In this document: positions 7,421-13,152 of the stretch, piece after piece
Layout of the letters: the number at the start of each line of letters is the position of its first letter
Position numbering within the stretch: the first letter of the stretch is position 1
Assembly: GCA_030152225.1 (NCBI GenBank)
Contig: JASLHL010000200.1
Span: 1-13,152, forward strand
Origin: Flavobacterium sp.
GTDB taxonomy: Bacteria > Bacteroidota > Bacteroidia > Flavobacteriales > Flavobacteriaceae
Direction: 5' to 3'
DNA: 13,152 nucleotides
Notes under the pieces: model-generated
The model's input: the letters and a program-made list of their open reading frames with translations, nothing else
The model's database searches: none
Told to the model about the DNA's origin: nothing
Made by a program: the position numbers and the translations under genes

Positions 7421-8530
7421 TTATCCGATGCGTTCAAAATACTTTCCAGGCAAGGGCTTAACCAAGCCCTGTAATTCTAATTGTAACAACAATGTACTCA
7501 CTTTATAGATGGGCAACTTACACGCTAAAGCAATTACATCAATAAGCTCGCGTTCTACACCACATAAATAATCAAAAACACACTGTTCATCTTCCTCAAG
7601 ATTCACAAATAATTGAGGTTGAATAATTTTCGGTTTTCGCGCGGTTTGATTCCAATTCAATACTTCTATTAATTCAGCTGGATGTTGTAAAAGCTGAGCG
7701 CGATGCGTTCGAATCAATTCATTACATCCTTGACTCATCAAATCATCCACACGACCTGGAAGGGCAAAAGCATCGCGATTATACTCATTGGCAAAGGCGA
7801 TAGAACTCATAGAACCGCCCTTTAGAGCACTTTCAACAACTACAGTTGCTTGACTAATCCCCGCCACAATGCGATTGCGTTGCACAAAATTTTCACGCTC
7901 TATTTTTCCTTGTATAGCAAACTCCGTCAGCAGCCCTCCTTGTTCTAACATCTGTTTGGCCAATTTTGTGTGAATTGCAGGATATATGCGGTGTAAACCA
8001 TGTCCAAGAATCCCAAAGGTATCTAATCCAAAGGCCAAGGCTTCCCGGTGTACACAGGCATCTATTCCATAAGCCAATCCACTGATTATAATCGGATTAA
8101 ACGAATGAACTGCCTCCATAAATTGCGTACAAAAGGCCAACCCTCTTTGCGTAGGCGTTCGCGTACCCACTAAGCTAACGATTGGACGAGACGTCCAGTT
8201 AAGTTGCTGGTTACTCTTACAAAAAAGCAACAGTGGAGCATCATCACATTGCTTCAGATAAAAAGGATAGGTCGGTGCTTGATAAAATAGAGGCTGAATA
8301 CTGTGCTTCTGCATCTGCTTGAGTTCCTTTTCTGCCCATGTCAAAACGCTCTTCTCTTGTAAATTCTTAATTAACACCTCTGATACGCTCTTGCTTCGCC
8401 ACTCGTCTGTCGTAGCCTTGAATACGCTCCTAGCTGAACTAAAACTTTCAATCAATCGCTTGCCTGTAATCGGTCCTACCCCATTCACTCTGGTCAACGC
8501 TAACGTATAAAACAAATCTTCCTCCTTCAT
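7421..8530 (-). CDS. dprA: DNA-processing protein DprA
   Basis: 369 residues. DprA binds incoming single-stranded DNA, protects it and loads RecA during natural transformation; the gene is common even in species not known to be competent. Seen: an N-terminal helix-hairpin-helix region (about 10-30, LTRVNGVGPITGKRLIESF); the Rossmann-fold core with VGTRTPTQRG (121-130), SGLAYGIDACVHREAL (150-165), GHGLHRIYP and the FVQRNRIVAG block (215-224); then KGGSMSSIAFA and ALPG. A C-terminal winged-helix domain (about 313-366) is present, as in the longer DprA proteins. The start ATG at 8530 fits. No promoter was clear in the 166-bp gap to the divergent SPOR-protein gene. It shares a pathway with recA but is not adjacent to it. 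No comEA or comF neighbour is visible. Confidence 0.96.
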   Translation of the reverse strand: MKEEDLFYTLALTRVNGVGPITGKRLIESFSSARSVFKATTDEWRSKSVSEVLIKNLQEKSVLTWAEKELKQMQKHSIQPLFYQAPTYPFYLKQCDDAPLLLFCKSNQQLNWTSRPIVSLVGTRTPTQRGLAFCTQFMEAVHSFNPIIISGLAYGIDACVHREALAFGLDTFGILGHGLHRIYPAIHTKLAKQMLEQGGLLTEFAIQGKIERENFVQRNRIVAGISQATVVVESALKGGSMSSIAFANEYNRDAFALPGRVDDLMSQGCNELIRTHRAQLLQHPAELIEVLNWNQTARKPKIIQPQLFVNLEEDEQCVFDYLCGVERELIDVIALACKLPIYKVSTLLLQLELQGLVKPLPGKYFERIG

Positions 8531-8661
8531 TAAAACTATGTTAATTAATTTAAATTACTTATCTTAGTCTTATCAATATCAAAAACCTAACCATTCAGTA
8601 CCAAACACTTAACAAGCTCATATTCTTTTGTGAATTGTTAATAAAAAAAACTAGTTTATTA

Positions 8662-8692
8662 TTTGCTAACCGATTGGTTTAGACTAATTTTG
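8662..8692 (+). promoter_or_regulatory. Near-perfect Bacteroidota promoter for the HU-CCDC81/SPOR gene
   Basis: TTTG (8662-8665), exactly 19 nt, then TAATTTTG (8685-8692) matches the -33/-7 consensus fully. The predicted start of transcription (about 8697-8699) falls on the first ATG of the gene. Confidence 0.8.
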
Positions 8693-8696
8693 TAGT

Positions 8697-9629
8697 ATGA
8701 AGATGACTCAATACATATCAGCCTTATTATATCGCTATCCCTGCGTTATTGTTCCAGGTTTTGGTGCTTTTATCACTGAAATCCAATCGTCTTTTTACGA
8801 TGCTGAAAAACAACTTTTTTTTCCGCCTCAAAAGCGAATTTCTTTTAATAGAAATATCGTAAACAATGATGGATTATTAGCAAATCACTTGGCGACGCAA
8901 GAACGTATTTCGTACGAGGAAGCCGTTATGCGCATTCAAAATATGGTAGCTGATTGGCATAGTACCTTAACTTCTTTTGATTCTTTAAACTTAGAATCGA
9001 TTGGAGTATTTAGCTATAATGAGGAGAAGAGTTTGCAATTTGATCCAATTCAAAATCAAAATTACTTGGCGACTTCTTTCGGTCTATCTTCTGTTGGCGC
9101 GCCTGCAATTGCCCGAACAACTGAAGCAGCTCCGCAAGTAGTTGCGCTACACCCAACACCAGTAAAAACAAGACGAACAGCTTCTTTCTTTAAGTATGCT
9201 TCTGTTTTAGTACTTGTTGCGGGTATTGGAAGTGTTTTAGTGCAAAATGGCTATACAGCTTATGTCAATGACCAAACGTTATCAATTGAAAATAACGTAC
9301 AATCACAACTACAAAATAAAATTCAACAAGCAACCTTCATCATTGAACCCACTAGTGATGCGATTGCCCTACCTGTAAAAGACGAAACCACAGTTCTTGC
9401 GACTCCTTATCACTTAGTAGCTGCAGCTTTTCGCAGTGAGGAAAACGCAGCAATCGAAGTGGATCTATTAAAGGGGAAAGGCTTTGAACAAGCTTCTTTC
9501 TTAGGACGTACCAAATATGGGATGTATCCCGTATTATACGCTAGTTATGCAACACATGAGGAAGCCAAAGACGCTTTAAAAGAAATTCACCGTACTACAA
9601 ATAAAGATGCATGGATCTTTATTAAATAA
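8697..9629 (+). CDS. HU-CCDC81 and SPOR domain envelope protein
   Basis: 310 residues. The N-terminus (YISALLYRYPCVIVPGFGAF, residues 6-25) is the start of the HU-like HU-CCDC81 module, about 1-115, with NRNIVNNDGLLANHLA and the second HU-like part after it. A Pro/Ala/Thr linker leads to a single transmembrane segment (about 166-184, YASVLVLVAGIGSVLV). A periplasmic stretch and a C-terminal SPOR domain follow (about 238-310, YHLVAAAFRSEENAAIEVDL). SPOR domains bind stripped peptidoglycan strands at division sites; the HU-like domain would face the cytoplasm, so the protein may tie wall to nucleoid (inference). The promoter ends 4 nt before ATG 8697; a second ATG at 8703 is an alternative start. 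It is a single gene, ending in a strong terminator. Confidence 0.93.
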   Translation: MKMTQYISALLYRYPCVIVPGFGAFITEIQSSFYDAEKQLFFPPQKRISFNRNIVNNDGLLANHLATQERISYEEAVMRIQNMVADWHSTLTSFDSLNLESIGVFSYNEEKSLQFDPIQNQNYLATSFGLSSVGAPAIARTTEAAPQVVALHPTPVKTRRTASFFKYASVLVLVAGIGSVLVQNGYTAYVNDQTLSIENNVQSQLQNKIQQATFIIEPTSDAIALPVKDETTVLATPYHLVAAAFRSEENAAIEVDLLKGKGFEQASFLGRTKYGMYPVLYASYATHEEAKDALKEIHRTTNKDAWIFIK

Positions 9630-9644
9630 TACGTTAAATATAGT

Positions 9645-9674
9645 AACCGAACGCAAAACGTTCGGTTTTTTTTT
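9645..9674 (+). terminator. Rho-independent terminator of the SPOR-protein gene
   Basis: AACCGAACG (9645-9653) and CGTTCGGTT (9659-9667) form a perfect 9-bp stem with a CAAAA loop, followed by a T run to 9674. Confidence 0.92.
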
Positions 9675-9684
9675 GCTTTGTCGT

Positions 9685-9692
9685 TATCTTTG
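9685..9692 (+). promoter_or_regulatory. -7 promoter element for the thioesterase-nuclease pair
   Basis: TATCTTTG fits TAnnTTTG exactly, 17 nt before the ATG at 9710. The expected -33 position falls inside the preceding terminator stem and shows no TTTG. Confidence 0.6.
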
Positions 9693-9709
9693 TCAAAAAT
9701 ATATTCTTT

Positions 9710-10219
9710 ATGAAGGCAAAATTAGTATCTGAATCAGCTACTATCATGAGCGATTTAGTTCTCCCTGGAGAAACAAATCCTTTAAACAACATGTTTGGAG
9801 GAGAATTATTAGCGCGTATGGACAGAGCTGCGGGGATTGCTGCGAGAAGGCACTCGAGAAGAATTTGCGTAACTGCATCAGTGAATCACGTTGCTTTTAA
9901 TAAGCCTATTCCTTTGGGAAGTGTCGTAACAATAGAGGCAAAAATATCAAGAGCCTTTACTTCTTCTATGGAAATCTATATCGATGTTTGGATTGAAGAT
10001 CGCGAATCGGGAAGCAAGACCAAAGCCAATGAAGCCATTTATACCTTCGTTGCAGTTGATGATATGGGGAATCCTGTTCCTGTTCCTGAATTAATCACAG
10101 AAACAGAGCTAGAACATCAACGTTTTGAAGCCGCTTTAAGAAGAAAACAATTGAGCTTAGTTCTCGCTGGGAAAATGAAACCAAGCGACGCAACAGAGTT
10201 AAAAGCTCTTTTTAATTAA
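9710..10219 (+). CDS. Acyl-CoA thioesterase, hotdog fold
   Basis: 169 residues of the YciA/Acot-type hotdog family, which hydrolyse acyl-CoA to fatty acid and CoA in the cytoplasm. Seen: LPGETNPLNNMFGGELLARM (18-37), containing the conserved Asn and MFGG turn at the start of the central hotdog helix; VTASVNHVAFNKPIPLG (54-70), the strand pair lining the active site; and the TKANEAIYTFVAVD strand (104-117). Length is normal for a single hotdog domain, so the enzyme would act as a hexamer or other oligomer. The chain-length preference cannot be inferred. It has its own -7 element just after the previous terminator. It is 15 nt from the nuclease gene, so the two are probably one transcript, although their roles are unrelated. 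Confidence 0.93.
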   Translation: MKAKLVSESATIMSDLVLPGETNPLNNMFGGELLARMDRAAGIAARRHSRRICVTASVNHVAFNKPIPLGSVVTIEAKISRAFTSSMEIYIDVWIEDRESGSKTKANEAIYTFVAVDDMGNPVPVPELITETELEHQRFEAALRRKQLSLVLAGKMKPSDATELKALFN

Positions 10220-10234
10220 TACTAAAAACAAACA

Positions 10235-11023
10235 ATGAAAAAAATTTTATTTGGTTTAGCGCTTACTTTTTGTCTGTTACAAACTAGTGCGATCTTTGCT
10301 TGGGGAACCACAGGGCATCGCGTTATTGCTGAAATAGCAGAAAGAAACCTAAACAAAAAAGCTAAAAAAGAATTACAAAAGATCATCGGTAACCAACAAT
10401 TGGCCTATTGGGCGAATTGGCCTGATTTTATTAAATCAGATCCTACTTGGAAGTTTGCCGACAGCTGGCATTATCTAAACATGCCTGGTAACTTAAGTCG
10501 CGCTGCTTTTGATCAGGAATTGGCTAATTCTACAGATGAAAACTTATACAAACGCGCCTTGGCTTTGATGGAGGAATTGAAAAGTAATACCCTTACTTTA
10601 GAAGAGAAACAACAAAAATTGTACTTCTTAATTCACATTATTGGCGATGCACATCAACCGCTTCACATCGGACGATCAGAAGATTTAGGAGGAAACAGAA
10701 TTAAAGTGGAATGGTTTAGAAAATCAACGAACTTACACAGCCTTTGGGACTCTGCTTTAGTAGATTTTGATAAATACAGCTATACCGAATATGCTACTGT
10801 ACTTGACGTTCACGGCAAAAAACACAATACGGCTTTAGTTTCTGGTACATTAGAAGATTGGATTTTCGATTCGTATACTTCGGCTAACACGATTTACAAC
10901 AGCGCTGAAGAGAATGAAAGTCTAAGCTACCGCTACCACTTCGACTTTAAAGACACTGTTGAAGAACAACTTTTAAAAGGAGGTCTTCGTTTAGCAAAGC
11001 TACTAAACGAATTATATAACTAA
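10235..11023 (+). CDS. Secreted S1/P1-type zinc nuclease
   Basis: 262 residues. A signal peptide (about 1-22, MKKILFGLALTFCLLQTSAIFA) would expose Trp23 as the new N-terminus, which is needed because its amino group binds zinc in this family. All nine zinc ligands of P1 nuclease can be placed with matching spacing: Trp23, His28 (WGTTGHR), Asp64 (WPDFIK), His79 (WHYLN), His134, Asp138 and His144 (HIIGDAHQPLH), His168 and Asp172 (LHSLWD). The protein should therefore hold a three-zinc centre and cleave single-stranded DNA or RNA, or 3'-nucleotides, in the periplasm or outside the cell. In this phylum such enzymes probably serve phosphate or nucleotide scavenging (inference). It is 15 nt downstream of the thioesterase. 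A 15-bp hairpin begins within its stop codon. Confidence 0.95.
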   Translation: MKKILFGLALTFCLLQTSAIFAWGTTGHRVIAEIAERNLNKKAKKELQKIIGNQQLAYWANWPDFIKSDPTWKFADSWHYLNMPGNLSRAAFDQELANSTDENLYKRALALMEELKSNTLTLEEKQQKLYFLIHIIGDAHQPLHIGRSEDLGGNRIKVEWFRKSTNLHSLWDSALVDFDKYSYTEYATVLDVHGKKHNTALVSGTLEDWIFDSYTSANTIYNSAEENESLSYRYHFDFKDTVEEQLLKGGLRLAKLLNELYN

Positions 11024-11056
11024 AAAAAGAGCAAGTTTATCACTTGCTCTTTTTTT
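11022..11056. terminator. Bidirectional 15-bp terminator hairpin
   Basis: AAAAAAAGAGCAAGT (11022-11036) and ACTTGCTCTTTTTTT (11042-11056) pair perfectly over 15 bp with a TTATC loop. Each strand ends in seven T. The left arm starts inside the nuclease stop codon, and the convergent gene stops at 11070. It can serve both. Confidence 0.92.
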
Positions 11057-11069
11057 ATATGTTTTTTGC

Positions 11070-12476
11070 TTATCTACTTCTTGAATAAGAGGAAGACGAT
11101 GATCCACTGCTACTTCTTGAACTTGAACTTGATCCTGAAGAACTACGGGAATAACTCGGACTACTACTTCCTGAACTGTAATTTGAGGAACTACGCGAGT
11201 AACTTGGACTGCTGCTACTTCCTGAGCTATAATTCGATGAACTACGCGAATAGCTTGGACTGCTGCTACTTCCTGAGCTGTAATTCGATGAGCTACGCGA
11301 ATAACTTGGGCTACTACTTCCCGAACTACTAGATGAGCCTGCACTACGGGAGTAATTAGAGCTACTGCCTGAATTGCTACTACCCACACTACTAGATGAG
11401 CCCGAACTACGAGAATAGTATCCTGAATTTGAATTTGTTGTACCTGATGAACTAGTTGACGTACCTGAACTGCGTGAATAATTTCCTGTATTGGAATTGC
11501 TATTTCCTGACGAATTAGCGCTACGTGAATAATAGCCTGAATTTGAATTATCTGTTGTGTTATTCGTTCCGTTTATCGCGTCGCCACGTTTATATGAATC
11601 CGTTCCATTAGACGTGGTTGTATTTCTTGAGTAATAGTTGCTATTATCCACACGATTGATATCACGTGTTGAGTTACTCGTTGAAGTATTGTTGTTTCCT
11701 CGAGAATAATTACTTGTTTCTTTGGTGTACGATGATCTAGCCTCTGCTAAATCACGGCTATTAGAATAACCGTTATTTCGCACATAAAATGAGTTATTTG
11801 GGTTTGATCGTTCGTAATAATCTTTTCTTACCTCGCTGTACATAGATCTTGAATTACTGCTGTAGTGATTATTGGTATACACATAACGATTGCTGTAATT
11901 AATGTGATTGTGTACATGAACGACATAGGTTGCCGTTGGATAAGGCGTATAGTACGAGTAATACGATGGATAATATCCCCAATACCAAGACGAGTAATAC
12001 GGACGATAGGAAACTCCCCAGAATAAACTAAATACGGGTGGTGTTACGACATAAACTGGTTCATAAATATAGTTTGGCCCATAGAGATAACTATTACCTA
12101 CAATTTGAACAGACACTTGATTACGGCGCTTATTTTTCTCTACTTCAATTGTTGCCACATCTTGATACATATCGCGTCCTAAAACGGCTTGAATCACGAT
12201 CAAGTGAGTATTTCCTTCTGTTACTTCGATTACTCTCAAATAGTCTACATACCCATCCTTATTCAAATCGAGGTTATTGATACGCAAACTAGGGTCGTTC
12301 AGACGGTATTCAAAATCTTCTAGATCTTTTGAATCCCCGAATATAGAAGCAACTGCTTGTAAATCTAAGTTATCACTAATGTCATAATTAGTAGCAGTTA
12401 CCACCGCTCTTTGGGCTTGCACTTGCGTAACAAAACCAAAAAACAAAGCAACGATCATATAATATAAAAACTTCAT
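11070..12476 (-). CDS. Secreted Ser/Tyr/Asn-rich repeat protein with a conserved N-terminal domain
   Basis: 468 residues from the ATG at 12476; a GTG at 12485 would add three. A signal peptide (about 1-21, ending VQA before Gln) marks export. Residues about 25-115 resemble a domain of uncharacterised Bacteroidota proteins, with the acidic loop DLNKDGYVDYLRV (D70, N72, D74, D78), which looks like a calcium-binding loop, and THLIVIQAVLGRDMYQDVATIEVE. A very aromatic stretch follows (about 150-180, many Tyr and Trp). The rest is low complexity: Asn/Ser/Tyr-rich with YSRS motifs, becoming almost pure serine, and ending in 17-residue repeats (PSYSRSSSNYSSGSSSS). There is no anchor or type IX sorting domain at the C-terminus. 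It is probably periplasmic or at the cell surface. The function is unknown. Confidence 0.8.
   Translation of the reverse strand: MKFLYYMIVALFFGFVTQVQAQRAVVTATNYDISDNLDLQAVASIFGDSKDLEDFEYRLNDPSLRINNLDLNKDGYVDYLRVIEVTEGNTHLIVIQAVLGRDMYQDVATIEVEKNKRRNQVSVQIVGNSYLYGPNYIYEPVYVVTPPVFSLFWGVSYRPYYSSWYWGYYPSYYSYYTPYPTATYVVHVHNHINYSNRYVYTNNHYSSNSRSMYSEVRKDYYERSNPNNSFYVRNNGYSNSRDLAEARSSYTKETSNYSRGNNNTSTSNSTRDINRVDNSNYYSRNTTTSNGTDSYKRGDAINGTNNTTDNSNSGYYSRSANSSGNSNSNTGNYSRSSGTSTSSSGTTNSNSGYYSRSSGSSSSVGSSNSGSSSNYSRSAGSSSSSGSSSPSYSRSSSNYSSGSSSSPSYSRSSSNYSSGSSSSPSYSRSSSNYSSGSSSPSYSRSSSGSSSSSRSSSGSSSSSYSRSR
11160..11309 (-). repeat. Tandem 51-bp coding repeats, about three copies
   Basis: Three consecutive copies encode PSYSRSSSNYSSGSSSS, two of 51 bp and a last one of 48 bp lacking one serine codon. 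The DNA copies are near identical but differ at third positions. More degenerate YSRS/serine units continue upstream in the gene to about 11530. Confidence 0.85.
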
Positions 12477-12527
12477 TTTGTCCACTTTTTAAGTTAAACA
12501 TTTGTTGTTATTCAAATAATGTGCCAA

Positions 12528-12535
12528 CAAATTTA
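12528..12535 (-). promoter_or_regulatory. Candidate -7 element for the Ser-rich protein gene
   Basis: On the minus strand TAAATTTG (12535-12528) matches TAnnTTTG, about 50 nt before the ATG at 12476. No TTTG lies at the right distance upstream, so support is modest. Confidence 0.35.
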
Positions 12536-12546
12536 AACTAAGGTAC

Positions 12547-12578
12547 AAAAAAAGCCCTTACCGATATGGTAAGGGCTT
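12547..12578 (-). terminator. Rho-independent terminator of the OmpA-family gene
   Basis: On the minus strand AAGCCCTTACC (12578-12568) pairs perfectly with GGTAAGGGCTT (12562-12552) around ATATC. Seven T follow (12553-12547). It lies 30 nt past the stop of the OmpA-family gene and upstream of the Ser-rich gene, isolating the two. Confidence 0.92.
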
Positions 12579-12608
12579 CTTAAAATATACTAAACTTAAA
12601 TACTTTAA

Positions 12609-13152
12609 CTATTTAATGATGACAAACTCACTTCGTCTGTTGATCGCGTGATCTTCTTCGGAACAGTTCGATTTGCAATCTATTTTTGGTTCACTCGCTC
12701 CGTATCCTTGAGATTCTAAGCGGTAGGCTTCAATGCCTTTCGACAACACATACTGAACCGTTGTTTTAGCTCTATTCTCTGATAGCTTCTGGTTGTAAGT
12801 AGCACTTCCGCGGTTGTCCGTGTGAGCACCTACTTTGATGCGCAGCTGTGGATTGCGCTTCATCACCTTCACTAGCTTATCCAATTCAAACGCCCCTTGT
12901 TGGGTGATATTCGAGCGGTCAAACTCAAAGTAAATATCTCCTAGGATGATTTCGTCTTTGGTTACAATCACCTCGATTGGACGAAGACCTACATTCACTA
13001 GTTGACGACCTCCTTTGCGGTTCAAGGGAACTTCAATCGACTTGCCTTCAAAGTCCTCTTTGTCTACCTGTAAGTGGTAAAACTTATCACAATCCACCAC
13101 GTATTCCACAATACCACGACGATCCGTAAACTTCGTCTCGATCAAGTTCTTG
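12609..13152 (-). CDS. OmpA-family protein, C-terminal part (5' end outside the window)
   Basis: The reading frame is open to the window edge, so only the last 180 residues are visible; no start codon should be assigned here (a TTG at 13145 is internal). The visible part begins with a beta-sandwich-like segment (about 1-62, RRGIVEYVVDCDKFYHLQV...GKSIEVPL), like the carboxypeptidase-regulatory-type domain found before OmpA domains in this phylum. Then comes an OmpA C-terminal peptidoglycan-binding domain (about 70-180): IYFEFDRSNIT, VGAHTDNRGSATYN with Asp112, and LSENRA with Arg127. This Asp/Arg pair is the one that binds diaminopimelate in OmpA proteins. A small Cys pair (DCKSNC) precedes NRRSEFVI. 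The protein should sit in the periplasm or outer membrane. Larger relatives have a TPR or beta-propeller N-terminus, sometimes linked to type IX secretion (PorE-like); this cannot be tested here. Confidence 0.92.
   Translation of the reverse strand, partial: KNLIETKFTDRRGIVEYVVDCDKFYHLQVDKEDFEGKSIEVPLNRKGGRQLVNVGLRPIEVIVTKDEIILGDIYFEFDRSNITQQGAFELDKLVKVMKRNPQLRIKVGAHTDNRGSATYNQKLSENRAKTTVQYVLSKGIEAYRLESQGYGASEPKIDCKSNCSEEDHAINRRSEFVIIK

Noticed and set aside
11160..11309. Regular 51-bp repeats as a CRISPR array
   Set aside because: The repeats are directly contiguous, coding and in frame, with no unique spacers and no cas genes.
11012..11389. Other reading frames over the serine-rich repeats (Val/Gln-rich on the minus strand, Tyr/Asn/Leu-rich on the plus strand at 11066-11332)
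   Set aside because: They are frame shadows of the repeated DNA. They run over the bidirectional terminator or its edge and have no domain or promoter.
12609..13145. OmpA-family gene starting at 13145
   Set aside because: That codon is TTG inside an open frame which continues to the window edge, and the protein fold is already under way; it is a truncated gene, not a complete one.
1..13152. Search for a mobile element, toxin-antitoxin pair, phage gene or defence system
   Set aside because: No transposase, integrase, terminal repeats or recognisable defence domains were seen; gene content and base composition look uniform and chromosomal.

Overview
The window looks like chromosomal backbone of a member of the Bacteroidota, most likely family Flavobacteriaceae. 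The genus cannot be fixed from the sequence; Myroides or a relative is a guess. The evidence is the low G+C content, several matches to the Bacteroidota promoter consensus (TTTG, about 19 nt, TAnnTTTG), a lack of clear Shine-Dalgarno sequences, an HU-CCDC81/SPOR protein typical of the phylum, and the family types of the RecA, Kup and OmpA-like proteins. I see no tRNA or rRNA gene, insertion sequence, CRISPR array, integrase or recognisable defence system.

Layout. On the minus strand at the left edge, trhO (124-1482) is followed 13 nt later by the first 36 codons of a U32-family peptidase gene that leaves the window. Both families are known to act in hydroxylation of tRNA uridine 34. kup (potassium uptake, minus) ends in a strong terminator just upstream of the trhO promoter. 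A 436-bp divergent region separates kup from recA (plus). It holds the kup promoter, a hairpin, an orphan open frame and a perfect 17-bp palindrome. recA is followed by a terminator. A small unknown membrane protein gene and a plsC-type acyltransferase gene follow on the minus strand. plsC is divergent from trpS (plus), and trpS converges on dprA (minus) through a shared hairpin.

Right half. A gene for an HU-CCDC81/SPOR envelope protein starts almost on top of a near-perfect promoter and ends in a strong terminator. Immediately after come a hotdog acyl-CoA thioesterase gene and an S1/P1 nuclease gene, probably co-transcribed. A 15-bp symmetric hairpin separates the nuclease gene from a convergent minus-strand gene for a secreted Ser/Tyr/Asn-rich protein with 51-bp tandem repeats. 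At the right edge is the 3' part of an OmpA-family gene (minus) with its own terminator.

How the genes fit together. Most are housekeeping: tRNA modification, K+ uptake, recombination and DNA uptake (recA, dprA), tryptophan charging, lipid synthesis and envelope maintenance. The least ordinary observation is that TrhO carries an extra C-terminal beta-barrel resembling the C-terminal domain of U32 peptidases, while its gene is coupled to a U32 gene. The serine-rich repeat protein, the recA palindrome and the possibly leaderless SPOR gene are secondary points. I do not see a clearly new multi-gene system.
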